Part shown: piece after piece, positions 10,303-18,782 of the stretch
How the letters are laid out: every line of letters starts with the position of its first letter
Position numbering within the stretch: position 1 is the first letter of the stretch
From: Saprospiraceae bacterium
GTDB taxonomy: Bacteria; Bacteroidota; Bacteroidia; Chitinophagales; Saprospiraceae
NCBI GenBank assembly: GCA_016722285.1
Contig: JADKGI010000013.1
Span: 155,306 to 219,305 of the forward strand
Length of the DNA stretch: 64,000 nucleotides
Reading direction: 5' to 3'
Position numbers and translations under genes: made by a program
Notes under the pieces: generated by a model
The model's input: the letters and a program-made list of their open reading frames with translations, nothing else
Told to the model about the DNA's origin: nothing
Databases searched by the model: none

Positions 10303-10387
10303 GCCCGGGTGGTGGAACTGGTAGACACGCAGGACTTAAAATCCTGTGACCATTGCGGTCGTGCCGGTTCGATTCCGGCTCCGGGTA
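10303..10387 (+). tRNA. tRNA-Leu (anticodon TAA)
   Basis: This is a class II tRNA with a long variable arm. Acceptor GCCCGGG pairs with TCCGGGT through G-U ends, the anticodon loop CTTAAAA sits in CAGGA/TCCTG, and the T arm carries GGTTCGATTCC. CCA is not encoded. It follows tRNA-Gly by 24 bp and probably shares its transcript. Confidence 0.96.
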
Positions 10388-10633
10388 CTGATAGGCTTTT
10401 TCAAAAGTATTTCTCTGTGGATTTATTGGCTGCTCATATTTTGTTGAAACATGGATGATATTACCGTAATTAACTGAATATTTCTCCTTTTTAGTGGATT
10501 ACTTCTATTCCATAAGTTTCTAAAGTATGTTGGTTGTTAAGTCACTAATTTGTAATCTACAAACAATGATTGTGGATGACGTGTAATTAATTAACTAAGC
10601 TCAATATTTCACTCAATATTGTATAATGTTCGG

Positions 10634-11283
10634 CTATACCAATGAAGCAAGTTCTGTTCTGTTTCCGGTAACTTTGTCACCAATTTTAACTTGAATATTG
10701 CTGTTGACAGGAAGATAAATATCTACCCTTGAGCCGAACTTGATAAAGCCTATTTCATCGCCTTGACTGGCAATGGCTCCTCCTTTGAGTAACAAACTAT
10801 CCTTCTTGCTAGTGCGCCTGCGACTTGCCTCAATAGAATTCTTTCTTTATTTACAGAATAACAAACTGTTGTCCTTTCATTTTCCTTGGAGGCTTTGGGG
10901 TTCCAGGCTGCCAAATATCTGCCAGGATGATACATAGAATATAAGACTGACGCATCAGTAGGGTACCAATTTATATGCACATTGAGAGGAGACATAAAAA
11001 TGGATATCTGGATACATTCTGTTTTTAGATATTCTTCCTCCATAACTTTTTCAATAACAACCACTTTTCCGTCACATGGAGCCAATACTCTCGTATTATT
11101 TGATAATTCGACTGAGCGGTCAGGTTTTCTGAAAAAAGAAACTAAAAACATAAAAAATAATATACTGATAATTAATATATAATTGAATAGCGAGTTAAAA
11201 AAATAATAAAAGACTGAATTAATGACAGCTAAAAAAATAAAGCCGATCAACAATGTAGGGTATCCTTCTTTATGTATAGTCAT
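10634..11283 (-). CDS. psd: Phosphatidylserine decarboxylase proenzyme, one frameshift
   Basis: This enzyme decarboxylates phosphatidylserine to phosphatidylethanolamine at the inner membrane. Two hydrophobic segments near the N-terminus are followed by RKPDR, VLAPCDGKVVVIE and the core FMSPLNVHINWYPTDG-like segment (here PTDAS). It ends with GFIKFGSRVDIYLP, in which the Gly-Ser pair is the self-cleavage site that creates the pyruvoyl group in this short Psd type. The frame is shifted at about 10783-10786 (one base missing in CCTCCTTT). The true stop is at 10634, giving about 216 residues. The gene lies 21 bp after cdsA in the same minus-strand operon, fitting a shared phospholipid role. The shift removes the catalytic end if taken literally, so sequencing error is much more likely. 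Confidence 0.92.
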
Positions 11284-11304
11284 GGTGGAATAATTCTTAC
11301 AATT

Positions 11305-12132
11305 TTAGATAATAAGGAGTAAAAGTAATACAAAAGGCAATATATATATAAAACTATCAAATCTATCTAAAACTCCACCATGTCCTGGAAACAGTCTTCC
11401 TGAATCTTTAATATTAAAATTTCTTTTAACAGAAGATTCTACCAAGTCACCCAATGTGCCAATGATCCATGCAATCAGGGCAATTATGACCCAAAAGTAC
11501 GGGTAAGTAATCGCAGTATGTGACACTTCATTATAGAAATATTTTCCATAGACATAAGCGATCAAAACAGTTGTCAAGCCAGCACCAAGAAATCCTTCCC
11601 ATGTATTTTTGGGTGAAATTTTCTCAAGTAATTTTCTTTTCCCAAAGGTAGAGCCTATCAGATACGCAAAGGAATCAGCCATCCAGATCATACTTATAAC
11701 ACTTAACCAAAATATTGGATTGTAATTATCTGTCTGGTGGATGTAGGAAATAAATAAACCTAAAGGAAATCCAAAATAAAGTATGGCAACTAGCCAATAA
11801 AACTTTTTATGATTTATAAAAGGGGTAAATAGATTTATGATCCCACAAACTAGAAGGAAGGACGAAATGATACTTAAAAATAAAAATGTGGAAGATTCCG
11901 GATTTGGGTTTGTTAAGTTCACTATTACAAAGCCGACCAATACCACAGTCGATATCAGTTTTTTCTTGTTTTTAGGAAATATCATGCGGATATATTCATA
12001 AGTAGAAAATCCCGCTATAAATACGGCCAGCGTCATAGCACCCATTTTGCCAGTTAAAAGTAATGAGATCACCCCAAAAATAAAAAATAGTCCGGTTACA
12101 CTACGTTGCTTTAGCACTTGATTTTTATTCAT
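11305..12132 (-). CDS. cdsA: Phosphatidate cytidylyltransferase (CDP-diglyceride synthase)
   Basis: The 275-residue integral membrane enzyme makes CDP-diacylglycerol from phosphatidate and CTP, which feeds PssA. About seven or eight hydrophobic segments are visible. The family signature near the C-terminus is intact: SSVKRNFNIKDSG followed by LFPGHGGVLDR, containing the conserved Lys-Asp and His-Gly-Gly residues. Its start overlaps the end of the upstream CPBP gene by 8 bp, and psd follows 21 bp downstream, so the three genes look co-transcribed. Confidence 0.95.
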   Translation of the reverse strand: MNKNQVLKQRSVTGLFFIFGVISLLLTGKMGAMTLAVFIAGFSTYEYIRMIFPKNKKKLISTVVLVGFVIVNLTNPNPESSTFLFLSIISSFLLVCGIINLFTPFINHKKFYWLVAILYFGFPLGLFISYIHQTDNYNPIFWLSVISMIWMADSFAYLIGSTFGKRKLLEKISPKNTWEGFLGAGLTTVLIAYVYGKYFYNEVSHTAITYPYFWVIIALIAWIIGTLGDLVESSVKRNFNIKDSGRLFPGHGGVLDRFDSFIYILPFVLLLLLII

Positions 12133-13005
12133 AAGCTGGCTTTATATTTGATTGTTTCCTAATAATATCGACCAAGGCAACAAAAACACAACATGATAAT
12201 ATAACAGATAATATTGGAATACTTTCAGCAATCGGACTATCAGTAATTGTATGAGAAGGGGAAAAGAAATAACTTAGAGTTGCCATACTATTATTTAATA
12301 CATGAAGTATTATAGGAAGGATCAGACTTCCTGAATGGTGGTAAGAATAACCCAACACCAGTCCAATGATAAACTTTGCAGGAAATCCTACAATTTGGAA
12401 ATGCAAGCGCTAAACAAAAAAGCAGCTACCCAAATAGCTGCATGGTGATTTCGCCACCTCATGTAAATCTCCTTTTGTAGTATGCCACGAAACAATATTT
12501 CCTCACCTATACCGGGAAGAATGCCAATGATAATAATATTTACTACCAGATCAGACAAGCTGTCCATAGCTAATAATTTTGTTAAAGTATCAATGGCATC
12601 CTTGTCAAATCCGGAAAGAAAATCCGGTAAGTCAATTTTTGAAAGTAAAAATGTAAAATAAGCCATCAATGGGTATAGGCTCATTAAAACCAAGAAAAAT
12701 AATATAATAAATATAGGCTTTACATACCGGAGCGATAAATACTCCCAAAACTTATTTTTGTAAAAAAAATAAACAAAAACCAATGGGCATATAATAAATA
12801 TGACCAAATGATTTACTCCAACATAGAGTTTTATAAATCCTGCGAATTCACTATTTGCCAATAAGTCAAAGAGTTGCAGGCCAGAAGCGATCTCAATTCC
12901 GTATATATTATTGACCAACAAAAACAAAAGATTAACCAGTATTAATCCTGATAATATTAATATAAAAAGAACAAACATCTTTTTGGGAAAAGTCGGCACA
13001 AGCAA
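12125..13005 (-). CDS. CPBP family intramembrane metalloprotease, one frameshift
   Basis: This multi-pass membrane protein has about eight hydrophobic segments. The glutamate motif EEILFRG, followed downstream by HFQ and HVLNN histidine segments, identifies the CPBP (Abi/CAAX protease-like, type II) family. The frame breaks at about 12404: SAVHFQIVGFPAKF is expected, but one base is missing after the alanine codon, so the protein reads SACISKL then stop. Corrected, it has about 293 residues. It heads the cdsA-psd operon. The substrate is unknown. Membrane proteins of this type in Bacteroidota often neighbour lipid genes, which is context only. Confidence 0.85.
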
Positions 13006-13487
13006 GAATTGTTAATTGGCAGCAAATATAAGTAATATATTTATTTATATAATTCAGAATATTAATGTTCGATATATTAAATCTTCGGACTCTATTAAAG
13101 AAAAAAGACTATCCCTATAATGAGGATAGTCTTAGTCGTTGGTTTAACAATTACAGGTTCTATTGAATAAATTCAATTATGTTATACAAAGATCAGACCA
13201 AATTACTCTATAATGGAAGTATAGATTAATATAGTATTGATTTTTAGGCAAGAAAATTAAATCTGACTCTAAACAGGTGAATTTGAGTTCGATAACTAGA
13301 ATCAGTATCTGAAATGATATTAGTCATTTGATATTTAATCATGAAATGTTATTTTTATTTGTCCCAAAATGGTATTCAATGAAATTAAAGTGTAGAGAAT
13401 ATAAACATAAGTAAATGATTATCAGCATAATAACTTTAATGAATTCGAATGCTTTTTAGGGCAATTATCTAATCTATTAAAACTTAA
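13006..13487. other. Intergenic gap with an orphan terminator-like hairpin
   Basis: This gap lies between the divergent CPBP (minus) and ytxH-like (plus) genes. No plausible coding frame is visible on either strand. The only clear structure is the hairpin at 13107-13135. Confidence 0.55.
13107..13135 (-). terminator. Orphan terminator-like hairpin read on the minus strand
   Basis: AAGACTATCC and GGATAGTCTT form a perfect 10-bp stem around a 9-nt loop. Read on the minus strand, the stem is followed directly by a run of T (TTTTTTC including the stem end), the layout of an intrinsic terminator. No minus-strand gene lies immediately upstream (to the right), so its transcript is unidentified. Confidence 0.5.
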
Positions 13488-13781
13488 ATGATGAAACTTG
13501 GAAGAATTTTATTTGGAATTTTAACTGCAGTTGGTGCGGGAGCTGTACTCGGAGTACTATTTGCACCAGATAAAGGAAGTGAAACCCGAAATAAACTGTC
13601 TAAGAAAACAAATGATTTCGGATCAGATTTGAATGCAAAATTTAATGATGTTGTTGACACTGTCCATAAAAAAATGGACTACTTAAAAAATGAGACCGAT
13701 AAAATGGCTCAGGAATTAAGGATGAAGGCTGAACATCATAAATCAGATGCAACTACTAGTGAGAAGGCAAAAATGAATTAA
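13488..13781 (+). CDS. YtxH domain protein
   Basis: This small 97-residue protein has an N-terminal glycine-rich hydrophobic segment (ILFGILTAVGAGAVLGVLFAPDKGSETR). The phrase GVLFAPDKGSETR is the YtxH/gas-vesicle-GvpP-like signature. The rest is a charged, probably coiled-coil tail with many lysines. It is likely anchored in the inner membrane and has been linked to stress responses in other bacteria (family knowledge). A terminator follows at 13835-13860. Confidence 0.85.
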   Translation: MMKLGRILFGILTAVGAGAVLGVLFAPDKGSETRNKLSKKTNDFGSDLNAKFNDVVDTVHKKMDYLKNETDKMAQELRMKAEHHKSDATTSEKAKMN

Positions 13782-13834
13782 CTGCCACTACTAAAATGTA
13801 AATTCAACCTTAAAAGCAGAAATCCATAATTTAC

Positions 13835-13860
13835 AGCCCTTTGATTCGTTTCGAAGGGCT
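13835..13860 (+). terminator. Intrinsic terminator of the ytxH-like gene
   Basis: AGCCCTT (13835-13841) pairs with AAGGGCT (13854-13860) across a 12-nt loop, followed by TTTT on the plus strand. Confidence 0.75.
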
Positions 13861-13861
13861 T

Positions 13862-14368
13862 TTACTTGATTTGACCTCTCAAACCCAATTCCACAACCCT
13901 TAAATTTACAATTTTTCTTTCGTCAATCTCAAATTTAAGTAGAGTCCTTATTTTATGAAAGCCATAATGACCGTATGACCCCGGATTCATATGGAGTATA
14001 TTGAATTCTTTATCCTTCACCACTTTGCATATATGCGAATGCCCGCAAATATACAGATCAGGTCGTTCGATGCGAAGCAGGTCTTTAACTCTGGGACTGT
14101 ACCTTCCCGGATACCCGCCAATATGTGTCATTAACACTTTTACCCCTTCACAAAAGAAAATATTATTAAGAGGATAATATTCCTTTACAGAAATGTCATC
14201 AATATTTCCATATACTGCTCTGAAAACTCCAATTTCTTTTATTTTTTCTATAGATTTAATATTTCCAATATCGCCCGAATGCCAAATTTCATCAACATCC
14301 AGAAGGTTTTGATATATTTCTTCACCATAATAAGAATGATTATCTGACAGGAGTCCTATCTTTCTCAT
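13862..14368 (-). CDS. YfcE/MJ0936-family metallophosphoesterase
   Basis: The 168-residue protein is a compact calcineurin-like phosphoesterase. All metal-binding motifs are present in order: SDNH, HSGDIGN, GNIDD, HIGGYPGRYSP and GHSHICK, with LHMNPGSYG near the end. It is cytoplasmic by appearance. Relatives hydrolyse phosphodiesters in vitro, but the natural substrate is unknown. It is the last gene of a minus-strand group with the 3D-like gene, ruvB and the iscA-like gene. Confidence 0.92.
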   Translation of the reverse strand: MRKIGLLSDNHSYYGEEIYQNLLDVDEIWHSGDIGNIKSIEKIKEIGVFRAVYGNIDDISVKEYYPLNNIFFCEGVKVLMTHIGGYPGRYSPRVKDLLRIERPDLYICGHSHICKVVKDKEFNILHMNPGSYGHYGFHKIRTLLKFEIDERKIVNLRVVELGLRGQIK

Positions 14369-14397
14369 AGAGAAAATTCGATTTGCAGATTAAAGAT

Positions 14398-14793
14398 TTA
14401 CCTACTATTTTGCTTAAGCACACACAGACACTCTTCCACATTTTTTCTTTTACCTTTGTAGAAAATGTCGGCAGAATTCTTGTGCATTGGGCCCATAATG
14501 TCAAGTACATTATATTCACCTTGCCATGAACATCGATATAGAAAAACTTTTGAATGAAGGGGATATTTTTTTATTAAATCTCTTGATAAAGCCAGAAATG
14601 GTTTCTTTTCTTTGTTGGTTTTAAGTCCGGAAGCCGTGGTACCATTTAGATTATAGGTGTAAACCTTGATTGTATCCGGAATTTTTATTACCCCTTGGCT
14701 CAATCCTAATACCGGGACCAGACACAATTCTGCATTAAAGAATGCGCTTAATACGATGAGGAGCTTCATAATACAAGACATATATAACGGCAT
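14398..14793 (-). CDS. Exported 3D-like (double-psi beta-barrel) domain protein
   Basis: The 131-residue protein has an N-terminal signal peptide. The segment from YTYNLNGTTASGLKT through FLALSRDLIKKYPLHSKVFLY to YNVLDIMGPMHKNSADIFYKG follows the pattern of 3D-domain/RlpA-like barrels. These have a Thr-Ala-Ser-Gly start, a middle Ser-x-Asp-Leu, and late aspartates (here D-I-M-G and D-I-F). Relatives act on or near peptidoglycan. The longest start overlaps the ruvB stop (TAATG) and suggests translational coupling. An internal ATG at 14769 (MKLLIVLSAF) would give a cleaner signal peptide. The assignment is by pattern only. Confidence 0.6.
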   Translation of the reverse strand: MPLYMSCIMKLLIVLSAFFNAELCLVPVLGLSQGVIKIPDTIKVYTYNLNGTTASGLKTNKEKKPFLALSRDLIKKYPLHSKVFLYRCSWQGEYNVLDIMGPMHKNSADIFYKGKRKNVEECLCVLKQNSR

Positions 14794-15821
14794 TATTGAT
14801 TAAAAAGCGTACCTGTCATTGAAGGGGGAATTTTACCAACATGTTTATAAGCTTTGGCTGTTGCTTCTCTTCCTCTGGGAGTTCTTTGTAAATAGCCTTC
14901 CATAATGAGAAAAGGTTCGTGTACCTCTTCAATGGTACCTGACTCTTCTCCCACAGCAGTTGCTATTGTGGTTATCCCCACAGGTCCACCTTTAAATTTT
15001 TCAATGATGGCATTGAGTATTCTGTTGTCCATCTCATCAAGACCGCTCTCGTCAACATTTAGGGCATTTAAACCAAATTGAGCAATTTTCTTATCTATCT
15101 TTCCATCACCTTTTATTTGAGCAAAATCCCTTATCCGTCGCAATAAAGCATTGGCTATCCTGGGTGTTCCCCGACTTCTCCTGGCAATTTCATTGGCCCC
15201 TTCCATATCTATAGTAACTTCCAGTATATCTGCACTTCTGAAAAGAATTTTCTCCAGAGTAGCAACGTCATAATAATCCAAAAGAAATGAAATACCGAAT
15301 CTTGCCCTCATTGGAGCAGTCAATAAACCCATTCTTGTTGTAGCACCTACAAGTGTAAAAGGATTGAGATTTATTTGAATGCTACGTGCATTGGGGCCCG
15401 AATCGATCATAATATCAATTCTGTAGTCTTCCATTGCGGAATAAAGGTATTCTTCAACTACATTATTTAATCTGTGAATTTCATCAATAAAGAGTACGTC
15501 ACCTTCTTCAAGCCCTGTAAGTAATCCGGCCAGATCACCCGGTTTTTCGAGCACAGGGCCCGAAGTTATTTTCATGTTTGTTTCAAGCTCGTTGGCGATG
15601 ATATATGAAAGGGTAGTCTTGCCAAGTCCTGGCGGGCCATGCAATAATACGTGATCAAGCGCCTCGTTTCTTAATCTGGCAGCTTGAATAAATACATTAA
15701 GATTATCTACTATTTTTGGCTGGCCGCTGAATTCAAATAACCCTTTAGGTCTCAATGCTCTCTCCGCCTGAGTATCTTCAGGCTTAAAGTGGGCTTGAGT
15801 TGGATCTAGGTTTTCATTCAT
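14793..15821 (-). CDS. ruvB: Holliday junction branch migration DNA helicase RuvB
   Basis: This is the motor ATPase that, with RuvA, moves Holliday junctions during recombination and repair. At 342 residues it is normal length. The Walker A motif GPPGLGKTT is at residues 62-70, Walker B/DEIH is in VLFIDEIHRL, sensor 1 is in GATTRMG, and the arginine finger segment is PMRARFG. The C-terminal winged-helix domain includes GGPVGITTIATAVGEE. No ruvA or ruvC is present in this window. Confidence 0.98.
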   Translation of the reverse strand: MNENLDPTQAHFKPEDTQAERALRPKGLFEFSGQPKIVDNLNVFIQAARLRNEALDHVLLHGPPGLGKTTLSYIIANELETNMKITSGPVLEKPGDLAGLLTGLEEGDVLFIDEIHRLNNVVEEYLYSAMEDYRIDIMIDSGPNARSIQINLNPFTLVGATTRMGLLTAPMRARFGISFLLDYYDVATLEKILFRSADILEVTIDMEGANEIARRSRGTPRIANALLRRIRDFAQIKGDGKIDKKIAQFGLNALNVDESGLDEMDNRILNAIIEKFKGGPVGITTIATAVGEESGTIEEVHEPFLIMEGYLQRTPRGREATAKAYKHVGKIPPSMTGTLFNQ

Positions 15822-15840
15822 GACTTTTTATAAAAAAAAC

Positions 15841-16188
15841 TTATGCAGAGAACGAAGTTCCACACCCGCAGGTTTCTTTAGCATTTGGGTTGCTGAAAGT
15901 AAAGCCCCTGTTATTCAGCCCATCTAACCAGTCAATTTCCATCCCTAGAAGATAAATAGCGTGTGCTTTTTCCATGAAGATTTTCAAACCATCCACCTCA
16001 TATACTTCATCCTTATCTTTTTGTATATCAAACCCCAACACGTAGCTGAATCCGGAACAACCACCCCCTTTTACGCCTATCCTGACACCGTGTTCTTCAG
16101 TCAGCTTTTGTTCCCTGAAGATTTCATTTAGCTGTTTTATTGCCCCTTGAGTAAGGACTATGGGTTTGGTTTGTGTTAGTGTATCCAT
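15841..16188 (-). CDS. A-type iron-sulfur cluster carrier (HesB/IscA/ErpA family)
   Basis: The protein delivers Fe-S clusters to target enzymes. The three conserved cysteines are present in the usual layout: GGGCSGFSY, then a C-terminal CGCG. Also typical are SNPNAKETCGCGTSF and the GV/RIGVKGG strand. The ATG at 16188 gives MDTLTQTKPIVLT, the normal family start, at 115 residues. An earlier in-frame ATG at 16212 would add eight residues without family support. It lies 19 bp upstream of ruvB and is probably the first gene of that operon. Whether it is IscA, ErpA or SufA cannot be decided. Confidence 0.9.
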   Translation of the reverse strand: MDTLTQTKPIVLTQGAIKQLNEIFREQKLTEEHGVRIGVKGGGCSGFSYVLGFDIQKDKDEVYEVDGLKIFMEKAHAIYLLGMEIDWLDGLNNRGFTFSNPNAKETCGCGTSFSA

Positions 16189-16382
16189 AATATATTTACT
16201 TTGATATCGCAAGATTTGAAAATCTGAACGACAATGTCTAGGTTTTATCTGATATAATTCTAATATTTGGATGTTTAAACACTTGCATTATACAAATAGT
16301 TCAGTACTTTTGATTTCTTTTAGTGCAAATACAGGCTATAATCAATATATTTAATATAGCACAAAATAATGACAAAATTAAT

Positions 16383-16785
16383 ATGATATTGGCAAACGGC
16401 ATTTTTGATTTATTGAAAATCATTTTACCTGCTTTTATAGTATTTCTTACGGTTTATTACATGCTGCGTTCTTGATAATCTTTTTTTTAGGTTAAACCAT
16501 GCTGATATGGGGGTTAAAGAATTGAGAAATTCGATGCTTATTGCAATTCAGCAAGAGTTTGAACATAATATAACTCAACAATTGTACACAAGTGAAAGCT
16601 TATGGAAAATTGTAATATTGGCCAAAGATTTTATGCTTGAATTGGTTTCGAGAACAGAGGGCAACAGCATTAAAGAATTTACCAACAATGTCAGAATTAA
16701 TATCAGCGACAATAAGTTTGACCCCACTCAATATGCGAAAACAGCTATTGCAAATGAGGTAGAATTAATAATAAGTGTAAAGTAA
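16383..16785 (+). pseudogene. DUF7935-like membrane protein with an internal deletion
   Basis: ATG at 16383 opens a 30-codon frame with one membrane helix (FDLLKIILPAFIVFLTVYYML), then stop. Another frame resumes at about 16477 with NLFFRLNHADMGVKEL and runs to 16785 through AIQQEFEHNITQQLY. In related Bacteroidota proteins (about 170 residues, from memory) these two parts flank a charged segment of roughly 45-50 residues that is absent here. The gap between the parts is only a few codons, so a deletion of about 150 bp plus a frame change has occurred, either in the genome or in the assembly. The function of the family is unknown. Confidence 0.55.
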
Positions 16786-16788
16786 TAA

Positions 16789-17550
16789 ATGAGCATGGTT
16801 TTGAAAAATATAAAAACAGCAGCCCTTCTAATAGGAATATGTATCTTAAATATTTCCTGCTCTAAAGAATTTCATTTAGCAGAAATAAAGGATAGAAATT
16901 ATAGAATAGAAAAAGCTTCATATCCTGTGGATGTGCATATAGCTTCAATTATTGAGCCCTATAAGGTGCAACTGGACAAGACAATGAATGAGGTTATAGG
17001 TTACAGTGATGAAGAATTGGTGAAAGGAAAACCAGCATCAACCCTTACTAATTGGTTTTGTGATGTTTTACTGGATGAGTCACAAAAGCTAGTCACGCAA
17101 AAAATAGATTTTGCTCTTCAAAACTACGGAGGAATCAGAGTGCCGTTTTTATCGAAAGGAAATATTACCGTTGGGACTATTTATGAATTAATGCCTTTCG
17201 ATAATGTAATGTTTATTATGGAATTAAAAGGGGATGTAATCCAGCAATTCTTTGATAAAATGGCGGCTTCAGGAGGGTGGCCTGTGAGTAGAGGTGTTTA
17301 CTTTGAAATTGCCTACGGGGCTGCTAAGAATATTAAAATAGGAGAGTCGCCATTGGACCCTGAGCGAGTGTATATCGCAGCAGTTCCGGATTATATAGCT
17401 AATGGAGGGGATAATATGGTTATGCTTTTAGAAGCTAAATCTTATAACACAGGTGTACTAATCCGGGATTTATTGATCAACAATATTAAGGAAAACACAA
17501 GTAAGGGATTAACTATAAAGCCAAACAACGAAAAAAGAATAACCGAATAA
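16789..17550 (+). CDS. 5'-nucleotidase C-terminal domain lipoprotein
   Basis: The 253-residue protein has a lipoprotein signal ending ILNISCSKE. The rest is the substrate-binding C-terminal domain of the UshA/5'-nucleotidase family, seen in the nucleotide-binding phrases NYGGIRVPF and ELMPFDN and in DYIANGGDN. It has no metal-binding half. That half is encoded by the next gene, starting 2 bp after the stop, so the two probably form one periplasmic nucleotidase made from separate chains. Domain order is reversed compared with fused enzymes. Confidence 0.85.
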   Translation: MSMVLKNIKTAALLIGICILNISCSKEFHLAEIKDRNYRIEKASYPVDVHIASIIEPYKVQLDKTMNEVIGYSDEELVKGKPASTLTNWFCDVLLDESQKLVTQKIDFALQNYGGIRVPFLSKGNITVGTIYELMPFDNVMFIMELKGDVIQQFFDKMAASGGWPVSRGVYFEIAYGAAKNIKIGESPLDPERVYIAAVPDYIANGGDNMVMLLEAKSYNTGVLIRDLLINNIKENTSKGLTIKPNNEKRITE

Positions 17551-17552
17551 TC

Positions 17553-18477
17553 ATGGATAGACGAAACTTTATTATGAATGGCACCTTTACCGGGTTGCTA
17601 ATGACAACGGGAGCTTTTCCTCTTTTAGCTTCATACCTTGAACCTGAAATTACAAAATTGACCATACTCCATACAAATGATGTACATAGCAGGATAGACC
17701 CATTCCCTATGGACGGTAGCCGCAATGAAGGACTTGGAGGTGTAGCAAAAAGAGCGACTTTAATAAAACGAATACGGGAAGAGAGCAAAAACGTATTGCT
17801 ATTAGATGCAGGGGATATATTTCAAGGTACTCCATATTTTAATTTTTTGGGGAGAGATTGAAATGAAGTTAATGTCTGAACTGGGATATGATGCAGCTAC
17901 AATTGGCAATCATGATTTTGATGGAGGAATGGATGGACTTGATAAACAATTGCAGTTTGCAAATTTTCCATTATTGATTACTAATTATGATTTTGGAAAT
18001 ACTGTCCTCAATAATAAAACAAAACCTTATAAAATTTTTAGCAAAGCCGGTTTAAAAATTGGCGTGTTCGGGCTGGGAATTGAGCTTAAAGGCTTAGTAC
18101 CTGATAAACTGTACAAAGAAACTATTTATAGCGATCCAATAGTTGCGGCTGAAAAATGGGGAGCTACATTAAAACAAGATGAGAAATGTGATTTCGTAAT
18201 TTGTCTATCCCATTTGGGTTATAAATACTCTGAAAATAAAGTATCAGACATCGACCTTGCAAAAAATACTTCGTATATTGATTTAATTATTGGAGGTCAT
18301 ACCCATACTTTTATGAAAGAGGCGGAGCGATATACTAATATGGCAGGCAAGCCTGTTTTGATAAATCAGGTAGGCTGGGCGGGAATACAATTAGGCCGAC
18401 TTGATGTATATTTCGAAAAGAATAAAAAGGGTACTTGCATCACGTGCAAGAATCTTCTGGTAGGCTCAATTTCCTGA
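17553..18477 (+). CDS. 5'-nucleotidase/2',3'-cyclic phosphodiesterase metallophosphatase domain protein, one frameshift
   Basis: This is the metal-binding half of a UshA-like nucleotidase. The N-terminus MDRRNFIMNG followed by a hydrophobic stretch resembles a twin-arginine export signal. Metal motifs are TILHTNDVHSRID, LLLDAGDIFQGTPYF, TIGNHDFDGG, CLSHLG and GGHTHTF. The frame changes in the T6-G4 run at about 17846-17856, where TPYFNFLGG-EIEMKLM is expected. Corrected, it has about 307 residues. It is the partner of the preceding C-domain gene. The substrate is inferred to be extracellular nucleotides. Confidence 0.87.
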
Positions 18478-18782
18478 ATTTTATTATCAATAAGATACCA
18501 ATTACTACTATTTGTCAGATTTAATATATTGATAATCAATGTATTTCGAAAAGTATTATTACTAATATATAATATTGGATATATATGGTGCATGTGACCC
18601 GAATATTTTTTAAAAATATAGGTTGACAAGTTTTTTTTATACCAAAATTATTTTCACTTTTGTGAATCTCCCAATAAAATGATCCTGATTGTGTCGATGG
18701 ATTTGAAGTGCTGATCAATAAACACCAAACCGATTAGCTGGGTTGAACGAAATATATTTATTTAATTTTTTTATTTATTAAA
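18478..18782. other. Gap upstream of dnaA
   Basis: These 305 AT-rich bases precede dnaA. I looked for DnaA boxes (TTATNCACA or complement) and an AT-rich 13-mer array and found no box cluster, so there is no sequence support for oriC here. No gene is visible. Confidence 0.5.
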
